Shown: positions 44,796-54,233 of the stretch, in pieces | How positions within the stretch are numbered: the stretch's first letter is position 1 | Layout: every line of letters starts with the position of its first letter | Assembly (NCBI GenBank): GCA_036510065.1 | Contig: DATCEO010000003.1 | Span: forward strand, 1 to 64,000 | From: DASUBV01 sp036510065 | Lineage (GTDB): Bacteria; Actinomycetota; Actinomycetes; Streptosporangiales; Streptosporangiaceae | Direction: 5' to 3' | DNA length: 64,000 nucleotides | Notes under the pieces: generated by a model | Databases searched by the model: none | What the model saw: the letters and a program-made list of their open reading frames with translations, nothing else | Told to the model about the DNA's origin: nothing | Program-made: the position numbers and the translations under genes

Positions 44796-45395
44796 TCAGA
44801 ACGGCGCCGTGCCGCTGGCCTGCTCAGCCAGCACGGCGACCGCGTCCTCGTCGAACATCTCGCCGCCGGAGTCCTCGGCCTCCTCGCCCGCGTGGCCGGC
44901 CGGGCGGGCTGCCGCCGCGACCAGGCTGGCGAACGCCGCCTCGTCGGCTGCGGCGTCCGCCCCGGCCACGCCACTTCCGGAGCCGCCGTCCTGCGCGGCC
45001 CGGTATTCCATGGCCGTCATCCCGGTCTGCGGCCGGAGCCGCTGGAACTGAGCCACTCCGCGGGACAGATCGTGCCCGATCGAGGCGGCATCGACCTCCA
45101 CCCTGGTGCGCTGGCGGCCGGCCTTGTCCTCGAAGTCACGGATCGTCATCCGGCCCCGCACCACGACCGGATCGCCCTTGCGCAGGCAGGTCCCGGCGTT
45201 CTCGGCCAGCTTGCGGTAGCACTGGACCGTCAGGAACGAGGTATCGGCATCCACCCATTCCCCGGTGGCCCGGTCCAGCTTGCGGGGCGTCCAGGCCACG
45301 CGCATGGACAGGCTCGGAACGCCGGTGCGGGTCTCGTTCAGGTAAGGCTGAGTGGCCACGAAGCCGCTCAGGCTGATGTGTGCCTCGTTCATCAT
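44796..45395 (-). CDS. ssb: single-stranded DNA-binding protein (SsbB-like paralogue)
   Basis: This 199-aa protein has an OB fold (HISLSGFVATQPYLNETRTG, SLSMRVAWTPRKLDRATGEW, FLTVQCYRKLAENAGTCLRK, GDPVVVRGRM). The C-terminus is acidic but ends GTAPF rather than the DDDIPF tail that recruits replication proteins. That points to the secondary actinomycete SSB (like SsbB, linked to spore chromosome segregation) rather than the essential replication SSB next to rpsF. The neighbouring dynamin-like genes also suit a sporulation-division context. Confidence 0.9.
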   Translation of the reverse strand: MMNEAHISLSGFVATQPYLNETRTGVPSLSMRVAWTPRKLDRATGEWVDADTSFLTVQCYRKLAENAGTCLRKGDPVVVRGRMTIRDFEDKAGRQRTRVEVDAASIGHDLSRGVAQFQRLRPQTGMTAMEYRAAQDGGSGSGVAGADAAADEAAFASLVAAAARPAGHAGEEAEDSGGEMFDEDAVAVLAEQASGTAPF

Positions 45396-45491
45396 CGGAA
45401 CCTCCTGGGCCGTCCGGAGGCGGCACCGTGCCGCCGCCGCTGCCTCAAAGATCCCCGGATCGCGGCCTCCCGGCAGAAGGTCTCGCCACGC

Positions 45492-45530
45492 TGTGGACAG
45501 CCGCGGTCAGTGCGCCCGTCCTGTGGACAA
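45492..45530. other. two TGTGGACA boxes between ssb and htrA-like genes
   Basis: TGTGGACAG (45492-45500) and TGTGGACAA (45522-45530) are reverse-orientation DnaA-box-like nonamers; the second is a perfect complement of TTGTCCACA. They lie upstream of ssb in a 175-bp gap. A role in DnaA control of ssb is possible but not shown. Confidence 0.4.
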
Positions 45531-45570
45531 GGCGCGGGCCATCGCCGGAAGCCTGTGAGAGCATGCCGGG

Positions 45571-46512
45571 TCAGGCCGCTACCAGCTCGGCCGGCTCGGC
45601 GATGACATCCACCAGGGCGCCGTTGCGCATGACCGTCACGGCCAGCGGCCGCCCGATCGCCTCACTGAACATCAGCCGCTGCAGGTCCTGCGCGCGCGTC
45701 ACCGGGCTGCCCCCGGCGCTCAGCAGCAGATCGCCGGGGCGCAGGCCGGCCCGGGCGGCGGGGCCGGCGGGCACCACCTCGGCCACCCGGAGCCCTTCGG
45801 CGCGGCCGACTCGCTCCCGCAGCGGCGCCGGCACCGGGGCGGGCACGCAGACCAGCCCGAGATATGCCCGGCGCACCCGCCCATCGCGCATCAGCGCCGC
45901 GATGATCCGCCGGCTCGTGGCGTTGACGGGGACGGCCAGCCCGAGGCCGATCCCGGCTACCGCCGTGTTGATGCCCACCACCCGCGACCTGGCGTCGGCC
46001 AGCGCGCCACCCGAGTTGCCGGGATTGAGCGCCGCGTCGGTCTGGATCACGTCCTCCACCAGCCGCGCCGCCGAGCCGCTGTGCGTCGGCAGCGACCGGC
46101 CCAGCGCGCTGACGACGCCGGCCGTCACCGAGCCGGCCAGGCCGAGCGGGCTGCCGACGGCTACCACCAGCTGGCCGACCACCAGCTTGTCTGCCTCGCC
46201 GAGCTCTGCGGGAGCGGGTATCGCGCCATCGGCCCGGACCACGGCCAGATCGGACAGCGGGTCGGTGCCCACCACCGCGAATGGCGCGCTCGTGCCGTCG
46301 GAGAACAGCGCCGTGCCCTGCTCAGAGCGGCCGACGACGTGGGCGTTGGTGAGCAGGAAACCGTCCGGGGTGAACACGACGGCCGAGCCCTGGCTCTCCC
46401 CGTTCCGGCCCCCTGCCTGCGGGACCCGCAGGCTCGCCACCTTGGGGGTCAGCTCCGCCGCCACTCCGGCCACGATCCGCGAGTACCCGTCGAGGTCAGG
46501 GTCTGATGACAT
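45571..46512 (-). CDS. HtrA/DegP-like trypsin-type serine protease with PDZ domain
   Basis: This 313-aa protease has catalytic His in LLTNAHVVG, Asp in DPLSDLAVVRAD and Ser in DAALNPGNSGGALADA, followed by a PDZ domain (about 215-305: LRVAEVVPAGPAARAGLRPG). No signal peptide or membrane segment is visible, so it appears cytoplasmic, unlike most HtrA proteins, which are exported. It might act in intracellular protein quality control. It sits between ssb and the dynamin-like operon, on the same strand. Confidence 0.92.
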   Translation of the reverse strand: MSSDPDLDGYSRIVAGVAAELTPKVASLRVPQAGGRNGESQGSAVVFTPDGFLLTNAHVVGRSEQGTALFSDGTSAPFAVVGTDPLSDLAVVRADGAIPAPAELGEADKLVVGQLVVAVGSPLGLAGSVTAGVVSALGRSLPTHSGSAARLVEDVIQTDAALNPGNSGGALADARSRVVGINTAVAGIGLGLAVPVNATSRRIIAALMRDGRVRRAYLGLVCVPAPVPAPLRERVGRAEGLRVAEVVPAGPAARAGLRPGDLLLSAGGSPVTRAQDLQRLMFSEAIGRPLAVTVMRNGALVDVIAEPAELVAA

Positions 46513-46711
46513 GTACGCTCCTCTGTCGGGATTACAAGATTACAGAGAAACCCAGACCTCGCACCACCCCGTCATGCCGCGGCCCTGTCGCGGCCTCCAT
46601 GCCGGCAGCCTGGTGCACGAACGGCATGGACGCGCGGTTGCTGATCCTGTATGAGCATCGGATGCACGTCGATGGCGCTGGAGATGGCCGACGATAACGT
46701 CGGGCCGGCCG

Positions 46712-46751
46712 CCGGCGGTGCCCGCCCGCACGGGCGGGCGGGCACCGCCGG
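46712..46751 (-). terminator. 17-bp GC hairpin after the dynamin-like operon
   Basis: CCGGCGGTGCCCGCCCG (46712-46728) pairs perfectly with CGGGCGGGCACCGCCGG (46735-46751) around CACGGG. It lies 10 bases after the stop of the 612-aa GTPase on the minus strand. This is a typical actinobacterial I-shaped terminator. Confidence 0.8.
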
Positions 46752-46760
46752 TGCGGCTAG

Positions 46761-48599
46761 TCAGCCGTGGTGGCCGAGGGCGACCTGCAGCTCCGCCCGG
46801 AGCCGGTCAAGCTCGGAGAGCTCCTGCAGGGCCGGCGCCACCACGAGTTCCTGCGCGACGCCAGACATCCGGTCCTGCATGTCCTCGGCGACCTGCTCGT
46901 TTTCCCGGATGGCTGCCTTCCGGACCGCGTTGACGCACGCGGATGCGGTCAGCCATCCCAGGATCAGCATGGCGACGATGAGGATCGCGATGAGCGGCAG
47001 CAGCGACACGGCGCTGAACAGGCGCGGGACGTTATTGCCGGTGGCCACGACGCCGAAGATGACGATGGTCACTATCCAGGCCAGCCCGACGATCACGCAG
47101 CCGAGCAGCAGCCCCTGCCAGACCCCGATGGCACGCCACCAGCCCGCGATCTTGTTTTCTGCCGGGAGTGACTCCCCGATCCGGCGGCCGAGCGCGCCGG
47201 GGATATCGCCCGCGCGCGACCGGATCGCCGTCCTGATCGTCGCCGACCACGGCTTGGGCAGGTTCGGGCTGACCTCGTCGGCCAGCTCGGTCAGGGCGTT
47301 GTCGATCTCCGACTGCTGCGCGCCGGACGGGCCGGCGGTTACCCCGCGCAGCTCCGCCCACAGCCGGCCCAGCCTGATCTTGCGCACCGGATCGCGCCGG
47401 ACGACCCGCTCGACCAGCCAGCTGACTGGCCAGCCTACGTAGTCCACCGCCCGCAGCTCGCGAGCGCTCTGCAGCGCGTCGCCGATGGCCGCGACGCCGG
47501 CCGCCTGGGCGAACGCGGCGGCGAGCTTCCGGGGGGCGGCGGCCAGGATGCTGGCGGCGGACCTGCTGTCAGCGGCCCGGCCCGCGGCACCGCTGGCCAG
47601 CTGGCCGGCCGAGCCGAGCGCCGTGGGCTCCAGTCCCGCGTACGGCGCGAAGCGGGCCGCGACGGCGTCCACGTCGGCCGAGATACGCGCGGTCGCGGCC
47701 CGCCGCGCCGTTACCGTCTCGGCCAGCAGCTTGCGCAGCGGGCCGACGCCGTCGCCGGTAGCCGCCGAGGTGACCAGGATCTGCACGTCGTGCAGGTCCT
47801 CCGCGTCGAGGAGCCGCCGCAGGTCATTGACGCAGTCCTCGATCTGCGCCGGCGACAGCACATCCGACTGGTTCAGCACCACGGCGATCACCTCGGAGTG
47901 ACCCGCGAGCGGCACCAGGAAGCGACGGTGCACGGCCGCGTCCGCGTACTTCTGCGGGTCCAGCACCCAGATCATCAGGTCGGCCAGTTCCACGAGATGG
48001 TCGACCTGGTGGGTGGCATGCGCCATCACCGAGTCGTGGTCGGGCAGGTCGAGCAGGACCAGCCCGGCCAGCGCCTGCTCGCCGCCGCCGAGCGCGCTGG
48101 CCCGCGCGTACCGGTAGCGGCGCGGGACACTCAGCCACTCCAGCAGCGGGCCGGAGCCGGCCACGCCCCAGACGCACGCGTGCACGTCTCTGGTCACCGG
48201 GCGGGTGACCCCGACGGTCGAGAAATCCGCCCCGGCTATCCGGTTGAACAGCGATGACTTGCCGCTGCCCGTGCCGCCGGCCAGCGCCACGACCGTATGC
48301 GCCGACGACAGCCGGAGCCGCTCGCCGGCCCGGGCCAGCAGATCGCCGGTGTCATCGAGCAGTTCCTTGCTGACCCCGTCCGGGCCGCTGCGCGCGGAGC
48401 CGATCTGGACCAGCCGGGCCAGCGCGCCGAGCCGCGCGGACAGCTCGCTGGCCGCCCGCAGCGGCGCGGCCCAGTACTCCCCCGGCGCGTCGGTCCCGTC
48501 AGCCTCGTCCTGGCCAGGCTGGGTGCCGCCGGCCTGGTTTCCGCCAGCTTGCTTCGGGCCGGGCTGCCTCCAGCTAGCCCGTCTCCCGGCATTGGTCAT
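46761..48599 (-). CDS. dynamin-like GTPase with two membrane helices (DynB-like)
   Basis: This 612-aa GTPase has Walker A ALAGGTGSGKSSLFNRIAG at about residues 106-124, G2/G3 motifs (DFSTVGVTRPVTRD, LLDLPDHDSV) and an NQSD specificity motif (VVLNQSDVL). Two adjacent membrane helices lie near residues 495-515 and 530-555 (GLLLGCVIVGLAWIVTIVIF, LLPLIAILIVAMLILGWLT), with a coiled C-terminus. It overlaps the preceding 809-aa GTPase gene by 4 bases. In Streptomyces a dynamin pair (DynA/DynB) stabilises FtsZ rings in sporulation septa, and this pair next to an ssb paralogue is probably the counterpart. Confidence 0.85.
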   Translation of the reverse strand: MTNAGRRASWRQPGPKQAGGNQAGGTQPGQDEADGTDAPGEYWAAPLRAASELSARLGALARLVQIGSARSGPDGVSKELLDDTGDLLARAGERLRLSSAHTVVALAGGTGSGKSSLFNRIAGADFSTVGVTRPVTRDVHACVWGVAGSGPLLEWLSVPRRYRYARASALGGGEQALAGLVLLDLPDHDSVMAHATHQVDHLVELADLMIWVLDPQKYADAAVHRRFLVPLAGHSEVIAVVLNQSDVLSPAQIEDCVNDLRRLLDAEDLHDVQILVTSAATGDGVGPLRKLLAETVTARRAATARISADVDAVAARFAPYAGLEPTALGSAGQLASGAAGRAADSRSAASILAAAPRKLAAAFAQAAGVAAIGDALQSARELRAVDYVGWPVSWLVERVVRRDPVRKIRLGRLWAELRGVTAGPSGAQQSEIDNALTELADEVSPNLPKPWSATIRTAIRSRAGDIPGALGRRIGESLPAENKIAGWWRAIGVWQGLLLGCVIVGLAWIVTIVIFGVVATGNNVPRLFSAVSLLPLIAILIVAMLILGWLTASACVNAVRKAAIRENEQVAEDMQDRMSGVAQELVVAPALQELSELDRLRAELQVALGHHG

Positions 48600-51025
48600 C
48601 GAACGGCCTCAAGCGCCTCGCCGGCCTGGACCAGGCGGGCGGCCACGGTCTCGTCTGGTTCGCCGGCGGCGTCGATGACCTCAGTGAAGCGCCCGAGCTC
48701 GGCATCCAGCAGCACGGCGACCCGCTCGTGCAGGTCCTGGCGGGCCGCCGCGGTGATGTCCCGCAGCAGTCCGGCCCCGAACAGCGAGCTGAGCAGGCGC
48801 TCTGGCCCGGTCCCGGGACCGCTGACCGCGTCCGGGCCGGGGACGCCCGCGGAAGCCATCTGCCCGCCGTCCGCGGCTGCGGCCGTCCCGGCGGCGTCGC
48901 TGCTGGCACTCGGTGAGCCGGTTCCGAGAACGGCGACCATGAGGACGAGAGCCAGGGACTCATGATCGAACGACACCACGCGGGCAATCGACCGTTTCGT
49001 CACCTTCTCGGCCTCAACCAGCTGCAGCACCCGGTCCTGCCAGGACCGGATCACCCGGCGGGCCGCCGCCGCCAGCTCGGGCGAGGACCGGCCGAGCGCC
49101 GCGGCGTCCACGGGCATGGCATCGTCTTCGCTCGCGACGCTATCGGCCATGCCCAGGTCGACCAGGGCCAGGGCCAGGTAGTCCGACGCCGCGGACGGTC
49201 CGGCTTCCGCCGCCGCGGCGAGCTCGCTGAGCAGGGCTGCGCCGGCGGGCTGCTGCTGCCAGCCGACGACCGCGTGCTCGGCCGCCCGGTCGGCGGTGGC
49301 CACCACGAGGGACTCGAGACTGGCCCGGATCGCGGCCCGGAGGGCCCCGGCCCGGGCGGGCAGGCGGCGCTTCTTCTTCGGCCGGCTGGCCGAGGCCCGG
49401 CCGCGCCGCACCTGCAGGGTGCGCATCAGGTCACCCGTCCCGGCGAAGTCCTGCCAGCGGGCCAGCACCTCGCCGCGCAGCAGCGACCCGTCGCTGACGC
49501 CCGAGTCGAAGTCCGCCAGCCCGTCGTCGTACGCGCCGCGCACGCTCGCCCGGAGCTCGCCGCGCAGGGTGAGCTGAGTAGCGGCCTGGCTAGCCAGGAC
49601 CGGGATCCTGATCCGGAAGGTGTCGAGCATGCCCGACATGGTCTGGGTCAGGACGGCTACCCGCCGGTCGTCGCCCGTGGCGGTTTCCTCTAGCCACTCC
49701 CGCACCGGCCGAGCGACCTCGGCGGGGAGCATTGCGTTATTGACGATGGTCTCGGCGATCAGGAACCGCCGCAGATCCGTCAGGCCGTTGGCCTCGAGCA
49801 TGGCCTCGAAGTGACTCCCCAGCTGCTGCGCTGAGGACGGCGGCACCCGGGACAGCACCACGGCGAGCGCGGCACCGCGATCCCGGGCGTCCTGCAGCAG
49901 TTCCCAGACCGCGGCGTCGGCGTAGCGGCGGGCCGAGGTCATGAACAGCCAGAGGTCGGAGGCATCGAGGAACTGGTGAGCGAAGTCGCGGTGCGCCTGG
50001 ACGACAGAGTCGATGTCGGGAGTATCGAGCAGGGCTACTCCCCGCGGCATTCCCTCGCTCGCGGCCAGGACCAGCAGGCCGTCCCGGCCGGGCATGGCCA
50101 GCCCTTGCTGGCGGACCCGGGGCAGGGTCGGCAGGAAGACATTCTCGGCGAACCAGTGCGCGTCGGCCGGGTGACAGGCCAGGACCGGGCTGTTGGTCGT
50201 GGGCCGCCGAATGCCGGTCTGGCTCACCTGCTTGCCGACGAGGCTGTTCATGAGCGTTGACTTGCCGGCGCCGGTGGACCCGACCAGCGCGACCATGATC
50301 GGTGCCCCGGACTGGCGCAGCCTCGGCAGCAGGTAGTCGTCAATCTGGCTGAGCAGCTTCCGCCGCTCGGCCCTGGCTTCGGCCACGCCCGGCGCTTCCA
50401 GCAGCAGCGGCACGGTCACGATGGGGTTGCGCAGGCCCAGCAGCGCGGTTTCGAGGCGCCGCGCGTCGACCTTGACGTAGGGCTCGGTCGGGGCCGCCGT
50501 CAGGTCATCGCGCGCCGGGTCATCGCGCGCCAGGTCAGCTGGCGCCAGGTCAGCTGGCGCTGGACCGGCTGACGCCTGGCCGGCTGACGCGGGGCCGGGC
50601 GGGGGGGTACTCGCCGGGTCGTGCGCGGAGCCGAGCACAGGTCCGGCGTGCGCGCCGGGCCGGGCGCCCATGGGCGGCGGCCTGTCGGGGGGCGACCCGG
50701 CAGCGTGCGCGCCCACCTCATGGGCACCCCCCGCATGGGCTCCGGGGCCATAGGCACCGCCACCGAGCGCGCCGGCCAGGTTCGTGCCGCCAGCGTGGGC
50801 GCCGGCACCGTGGGCCGCCTTCCTGGGCCCGCCCGCCGTCGCCCTCGGCCCGCCGACCCCGGGGATGCCGGGAAGCTCGGGGATGCCGGGCGGATCGTGG
50901 ATGCCGGCCGCGTCGGGGATGCCGGGCGGAGCGGAAGCATCACTCGGGCCGGGGCCGGGCACCACTGCGCCGCCGATGCCGCTACCCGGCACCGGCTTGG
51001 CGCTCGTCCCCTGTCCCTCAGTCAT
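48596..51025 (-). CDS. dynamin-like GTPase (DynA-like)
   Basis: This 809-aa protein has a Pro/Gly/Ala/His-rich low-complexity N-terminus (residues 1-180). The GTPase domain has Walker A VALVGSTGAGKSTLMNSL at about 246-262, switch motifs (TGIRRPTTNSP), G3 LLDTPDIDSV and a G4-like region VVLSRVPPSS. A long helical stalk-like part follows. No clear membrane helix is seen, so it may be tethered through its partner encoded by the overlapping downstream gene. It is first in a two-gene operon ended by the hairpin at 46712-46751. The dynamin assignment rests on the paired arrangement and motif spacing. Confidence 0.83.
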   Translation of the reverse strand: MTEGQGTSAKPVPGSGIGGAVVPGPGPSDASAPPGIPDAAGIHDPPGIPELPGIPGVGGPRATAGGPRKAAHGAGAHAGGTNLAGALGGGAYGPGAHAGGAHEVGAHAAGSPPDRPPPMGARPGAHAGPVLGSAHDPASTPPPGPASAGQASAGPAPADLAPADLARDDPARDDLTAAPTEPYVKVDARRLETALLGLRNPIVTVPLLLEAPGVAEARAERRKLLSQIDDYLLPRLRQSGAPIMVALVGSTGAGKSTLMNSLVGKQVSQTGIRRPTTNSPVLACHPADAHWFAENVFLPTLPRVRQQGLAMPGRDGLLVLAASEGMPRGVALLDTPDIDSVVQAHRDFAHQFLDASDLWLFMTSARRYADAAVWELLQDARDRGAALAVVLSRVPPSSAQQLGSHFEAMLEANGLTDLRRFLIAETIVNNAMLPAEVARPVREWLEETATGDDRRVAVLTQTMSGMLDTFRIRIPVLASQAATQLTLRGELRASVRGAYDDGLADFDSGVSDGSLLRGEVLARWQDFAGTGDLMRTLQVRRGRASASRPKKKRRLPARAGALRAAIRASLESLVVATADRAAEHAVVGWQQQPAGAALLSELAAAAEAGPSAASDYLALALVDLGMADSVASEDDAMPVDAAALGRSSPELAAAARRVIRSWQDRVLQLVEAEKVTKRSIARVVSFDHESLALVLMVAVLGTGSPSASSDAAGTAAAADGGQMASAGVPGPDAVSGPGTGPERLLSSLFGAGLLRDITAAARQDLHERVAVLLDAELGRFTEVIDAAGEPDETVAARLVQAGEALEAVR

Positions 51026-51476
51026 GCTCCGGGGCCTCCTGCCCAGCCGAATCCCCCGCCGTCCGCGCTCCTACCAGGTCAATATCGTGCCAGCACAGCT
51101 ACGCTAGCTCCCCGCCCAGGTGCCCTCGCCGCGCTCGGCTAGTGCCCCGCCGGGCTCTTTTTATGCCCCGCACATCGCTGCGCCGCGGATCGCCGCCCGG
51201 CCACCGCGAGCGCGACCGTCGCTGGCCCGCCGCCAGCACAGGTGTACTCAGATGGTGACAGTATCGGCCCTTGGGGCTATTGTGCGCCGCGAGCGAAGAT
51301 TACCTGCCGCGACCCCACAATCGGGAGTTGTCGCGAGTCGTGCCTGACTGGCTGTCTGCGGACCAGCGGCCATTGGCGCGCTCAGCGGACAGCTCTCATC
51401 GGGCGGCGCTAATCCGCCGGCGCTAATCCCGCGGGGCTGATCGCCGGGCTAGTCCGAAGGGGTTAGTCCGAAGGGG
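51026..51476. other. 451-bp intergenic region
   Basis: No gene is supported. Near the cobH end there is a short tandem repeat TAGTCCGAAGGGG (51450 and 51464). The part near 51080 presumably carries the promoter of the dynamin-like operon, but no canonical boxes stand out. Confidence 0.5.
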
Positions 51477-52127
51477 CTATTCGGGCGGGCCGCCAGGACC
51501 CCAGCCAGCCCGCGAGCCCTGCTGCGCGAGCGCGGGCGCCAGCAGGGCGGCCAGGGCGGCCGCGGCCACGGCGGCGCCGCCCTTCTCGGACACGTTGCTG
51601 ACCGAGCGCAGGCCGCTGGCCCGCAGGGCGTCCTTGGCCTCGGCCGCGCCCACGAACCCGACGGGCAGCCCGACGACGAACGCGGGCTCCACCCGGCGCG
51701 TCAGCATCTCCTGCAGCGCCTCCGACGTGCCGCCCGCGACCCAGACGGCGCCGGGCCCGGCCTCGCCGAAGGCCAGCCGCACCGCCGCCGCCTCCCGGCT
51801 GATGGCGGCCGTCCGGGCCAGCCGTCTCGTCAGCGGCTCGCCGATCTTGCAGATCACCGGGCAGCCGGTGATCCCCGCCGCGACCACCGCCGAGTCGGCG
51901 ATCACCGGCGCGCCCGCCGCCAGGGCGTCGACCCCCGCGGCCAGCGAGTCCTCATCGCAGACCAGGTCGGTGAAGTAGTCGAAGTCGGCGCTCGCGAGGA
52001 TCAAGCGCTCCGTTACGTCGCGGCTCAGCCTCGGCAGCCGCGACAGGTCAATCCGGGACCGCAGGATGCGGTAGGCCTCTTCCTCGGCGGTCGGCATGTC
52101 CTGCGGGACGAAGTCCGGCACGGTCAC
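51477..52127 (-). CDS. cobH: precorrin-8X methylmutase-like protein with catalytic His replaced
   Basis: The 216-aa protein, read from GTG 52127 behind AGGAGGTGA, has the CobH/CbiC fold. Motifs are DYFTDLVCDEDSLAAGVDAL, GAPVIADSAVVAAGI, TRTAAISREAAAVRL-like and GAVWVAGGTSEALQEML, ending in FVVGLPVGFVGAAEAKDAL. CobH moves a methyl group from C-11 to C-12 of the corrin ring, and an invariant His (about position 43 in characterised enzymes) protonates the substrate. Here RLILASADFDY puts Leu44 at that place (CTC instead of CAC). No other cobalamin gene is in the window. Confidence 0.85.
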   Translation of the reverse strand: MTVPDFVPQDMPTAEEEAYRILRSRIDLSRLPRLSRDVTERLILASADFDYFTDLVCDEDSLAAGVDALAAGAPVIADSAVVAAGITGCPVICKIGEPLTRRLARTAAISREAAAVRLAFGEAGPGAVWVAGGTSEALQEMLTRRVEPAFVVGLPVGFVGAAEAKDALRASGLRSVSNVSEKGGAAVAAAALAALLAPALAQQGSRAGWGPGGPPE

Positions 52128-52485
52128 GATGGTGTCACCTCCTCCCCCGCACCATGTCTCCCCCGGCTCCCGCGTTCTGCCGCTGCCCCCGCTCGCGACC
52201 TCCCAGCATGGCACAGCAGACGGCAGGGACACGGTCGCATTGGCGGGCCGGGCATCATGGCCGCGCGTCCACGGAGCATTAATGCTTCGGTCACCTAAGC
52301 ACATCGATACACTGACGTGGCGCATCCATGATCGGGCCCGCGCACGGACGGAACGGCCCGCGTCGGCGCGGACGGCGGCCAGCAACTGAGGAACGGTCCT
52401 GGTGATTCCCGGGCCGGTCGCAGGTAATGCCCAGGTAGCCCAGGTAGAACTCTGGCCCGGCAGACACACGCGAAACGGAGCGTCG
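52128..52485. other. 358-bp divergent intergenic region
   Basis: This stretch separates the cobH-like gene from the epimerase gene. A relatively AT-rich segment near 52275-52300 (GCATTAATGCTTCGG) contains the palindrome GCATTAATGC at 52276-52285, which may be a regulator or promoter site. No gene and no recognisable cobalamin riboswitch were seen. Confidence 0.45.
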
Positions 52486-53400
52486 ATGGACGATGTCAAT
52501 CGTTCCCAGGTCCTGGTGACCGGGGGGTCCGGCTTCGTCGGGCGGCGCGTGGTGCGGGCCCTGCTCGCCGCCGGAGCCAGTGTCACGGTGGCCGACAAGC
52601 GGCCCTTTCCCGATGACACCGTCGACATGGTTCTGGGCGACCTGCGTGATCCGGCGGTCGCGGCGCGCGCGGTGCGGCCCGGAACCGAGGCCATCATTCA
52701 CCTGGCCGCGGTTACGCGGGTGCTGGACTCGATCACTGACCCGGTCGGCACCCATCTCACCAACGTGGACGCCACGGCCCACCTGCTCGAGCAGGCCAGG
52801 CAGCAGGACGTGGCCACGTTCCTGCTCGCCTCCACCAATGCGGTCACGGGCGACGTCGGCCGGGCCACCATTACCGAGGACATGGCGCTGCGCCCGCTCA
52901 CGCCCTACGGCGCGACCAAGGCGGCCGGGGAGATGCTGCTCAGCAGCTATAGCTCCTCCTACGGCATCGCGGGCTGCGCGCTGCGGTTCTCCAATGTCTA
53001 CGGACCGGGCATGGCCGAGAAGGACAGCTTCGTGCCGCGCCTGATGCGGGCGGCCCGCGACGGCCGCGGCATCGAGATTTACGGAGACGGCACCCAGATC
53101 CGCGATCTCGTGCACGTCGACGACATCGTGGCGGGGCTCTTCGCCGCCTGGCGGGCCAGGTTTACCGGGCCGATCATCCTAGGTGCTGGCGAGTCAGTGG
53201 CGGTTAATGACATCCTGGCTGCTGCACGCAGCGTAACGGGTGCAGAACTACCCGTGACATACGTCCCGCCCAAGCCGGGTGAGATGCCGGCCGTCATCGT
53301 CGATATCTCGCGTGCCCGCTCGATCGGCTACAAGCCGCAACAGGACCTCAAGTCGGGCCTGGCGACGGTATGGCCCGAATTCGCGGAGGCAGCACAGTGA
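52486..53400 (+). CDS. NAD-dependent sugar epimerase/dehydratase
   Basis: The 304-aa extended short-chain dehydrogenase has the nucleotide-binding VLVTGGSGFVGRRVVRALLA, a DxxD region VLGDLRDPAV, the Ser in LLASTNAVTG and the YxxxK pair in TPYGATKAAGE. RFSNVYGPGM and GDGTQIRDLVHVDDIVAG are typical of UDP-glucose 4-epimerase-like enzymes. Its product is probably a nucleotide sugar. The following glycosyltransferase starts inside its stop codon (GTGA), so the pair likely works in one cell-surface glycan pathway. ATG 52486 fits the conserved N-terminus. Confidence 0.92.
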   Translation: MDDVNRSQVLVTGGSGFVGRRVVRALLAAGASVTVADKRPFPDDTVDMVLGDLRDPAVAARAVRPGTEAIIHLAAVTRVLDSITDPVGTHLTNVDATAHLLEQARQQDVATFLLASTNAVTGDVGRATITEDMALRPLTPYGATKAAGEMLLSSYSSSYGIAGCALRFSNVYGPGMAEKDSFVPRLMRAARDGRGIEIYGDGTQIRDLVHVDDIVAGLFAAWRARFTGPIILGAGESVAVNDILAAARSVTGAELPVTYVPPKPGEMPAVIVDISRARSIGYKPQQDLKSGLATVWPEFAEAAQ

Positions 53401-54233
53401 GCGTCGCCCAGGACGACGAGACCATCGACAGCGCGGCCGTCCGCGCCTTCGCCAACCAGTACGGCGGACGGGCGGCTCAGCTGCCGCCCGTGGCGATCGT
53501 GATCGCCGCCTACAACGAGGAAGGCGCGATCGGCCCGGTCATCGACGCGCTGCCGCAGACCGTCGCCGGGCTGGAGACCGCGAAGATCGTCGTATCCGAC
53601 GGCTCCATGGACTCGACGGTCAAGGATGCCGAGGCGGCCGGGGCACTCGTCTGCGACGTGCCGGTCAACCGGGGCCAGGGCGCCGCGCTGCGCCTGGGCT
53701 ACCGGCTGGCGCGCGGGGGCGGCGCGCAGTACATCGTGACCTCCGACGCCGACGGGCAGTACAACCCGGCCGAGATCGAGTCGCTGCTCGCGCCGATCCT
53801 GGCCGGACAGGCCGATTTCGTGACCGGCTCGCGCACCATGGGCAGCGAGGAGACCAAGGACCCGGTGCGCAAGCTCGGAGTGCGCGTCTTCGCGATCGTC
53901 ATCAGCGTGCTGACCGGGCAGCGGGTCACCGACACCACGTTCGGGCTGCGGGCCATGCGGGCCGAGGTGACCGGCGCGGTCCTGCTCGAGCAGCCCCAGT
54001 ACCAGGCCGCCGAGCTGCTCATCGGCGTGATCACCCATGGCTACCGGGTGGCCGAGGTACCGGCGACGATTCACAAGCGCCAGGTCGGGCAGAGCAAGAA
54101 AGGCCATAACGCCATTTACGCCATGCACTTCATCGGCGTGGTCGGCGGCACCTGGCTACGGGAGCGTCACCGCCGGACGGACGGATCCGTGCGTCCCTCG
54201 CCGGTCAGCTCCAGGGAGCCCGGCTCGTCCTGA
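53397..54233 (+). CDS. GT2 glycosyltransferase (DPM1-like)
   Basis: The 278-aa enzyme has the GT-A core VAIVIAAYNEEGAIGPVIDA, KIVVSDGSMDSTVKDAE and the metal-binding SDADGQYNPAEI. TGSRTMGSEE, TTFGLRAM and EVPATIHKRQVGQSKKG are family 2 features of polyprenyl-phosphate sugar transferases. With no C-terminal membrane pair of its own, it probably works with a GtrA-type flippase, and one lies convergent to it. Its last 67 bases overlap the 3' end of that gene on the opposite strand. Start GTG overlaps the epimerase stop. Confidence 0.9.
   Translation: MSVAQDDETIDSAAVRAFANQYGGRAAQLPPVAIVIAAYNEEGAIGPVIDALPQTVAGLETAKIVVSDGSMDSTVKDAEAAGALVCDVPVNRGQGAALRLGYRLARGGGAQYIVTSDADGQYNPAEIESLLAPILAGQADFVTGSRTMGSEETKDPVRKLGVRVFAIVISVLTGQRVTDTTFGLRAMRAEVTGAVLLEQPQYQAAELLIGVITHGYRVAEVPATIHKRQVGQSKKGHNAIYAMHFIGVVGGTWLRERHRRTDGSVRPSPVSSREPGSS

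Noticed and set aside
52128..52485. Cobalamin riboswitch before the cobH-like gene
   Set aside because: No B12-box-like sequence or suitable leader structure could be recognised, and the gene has a strong ribosome-binding site close by.
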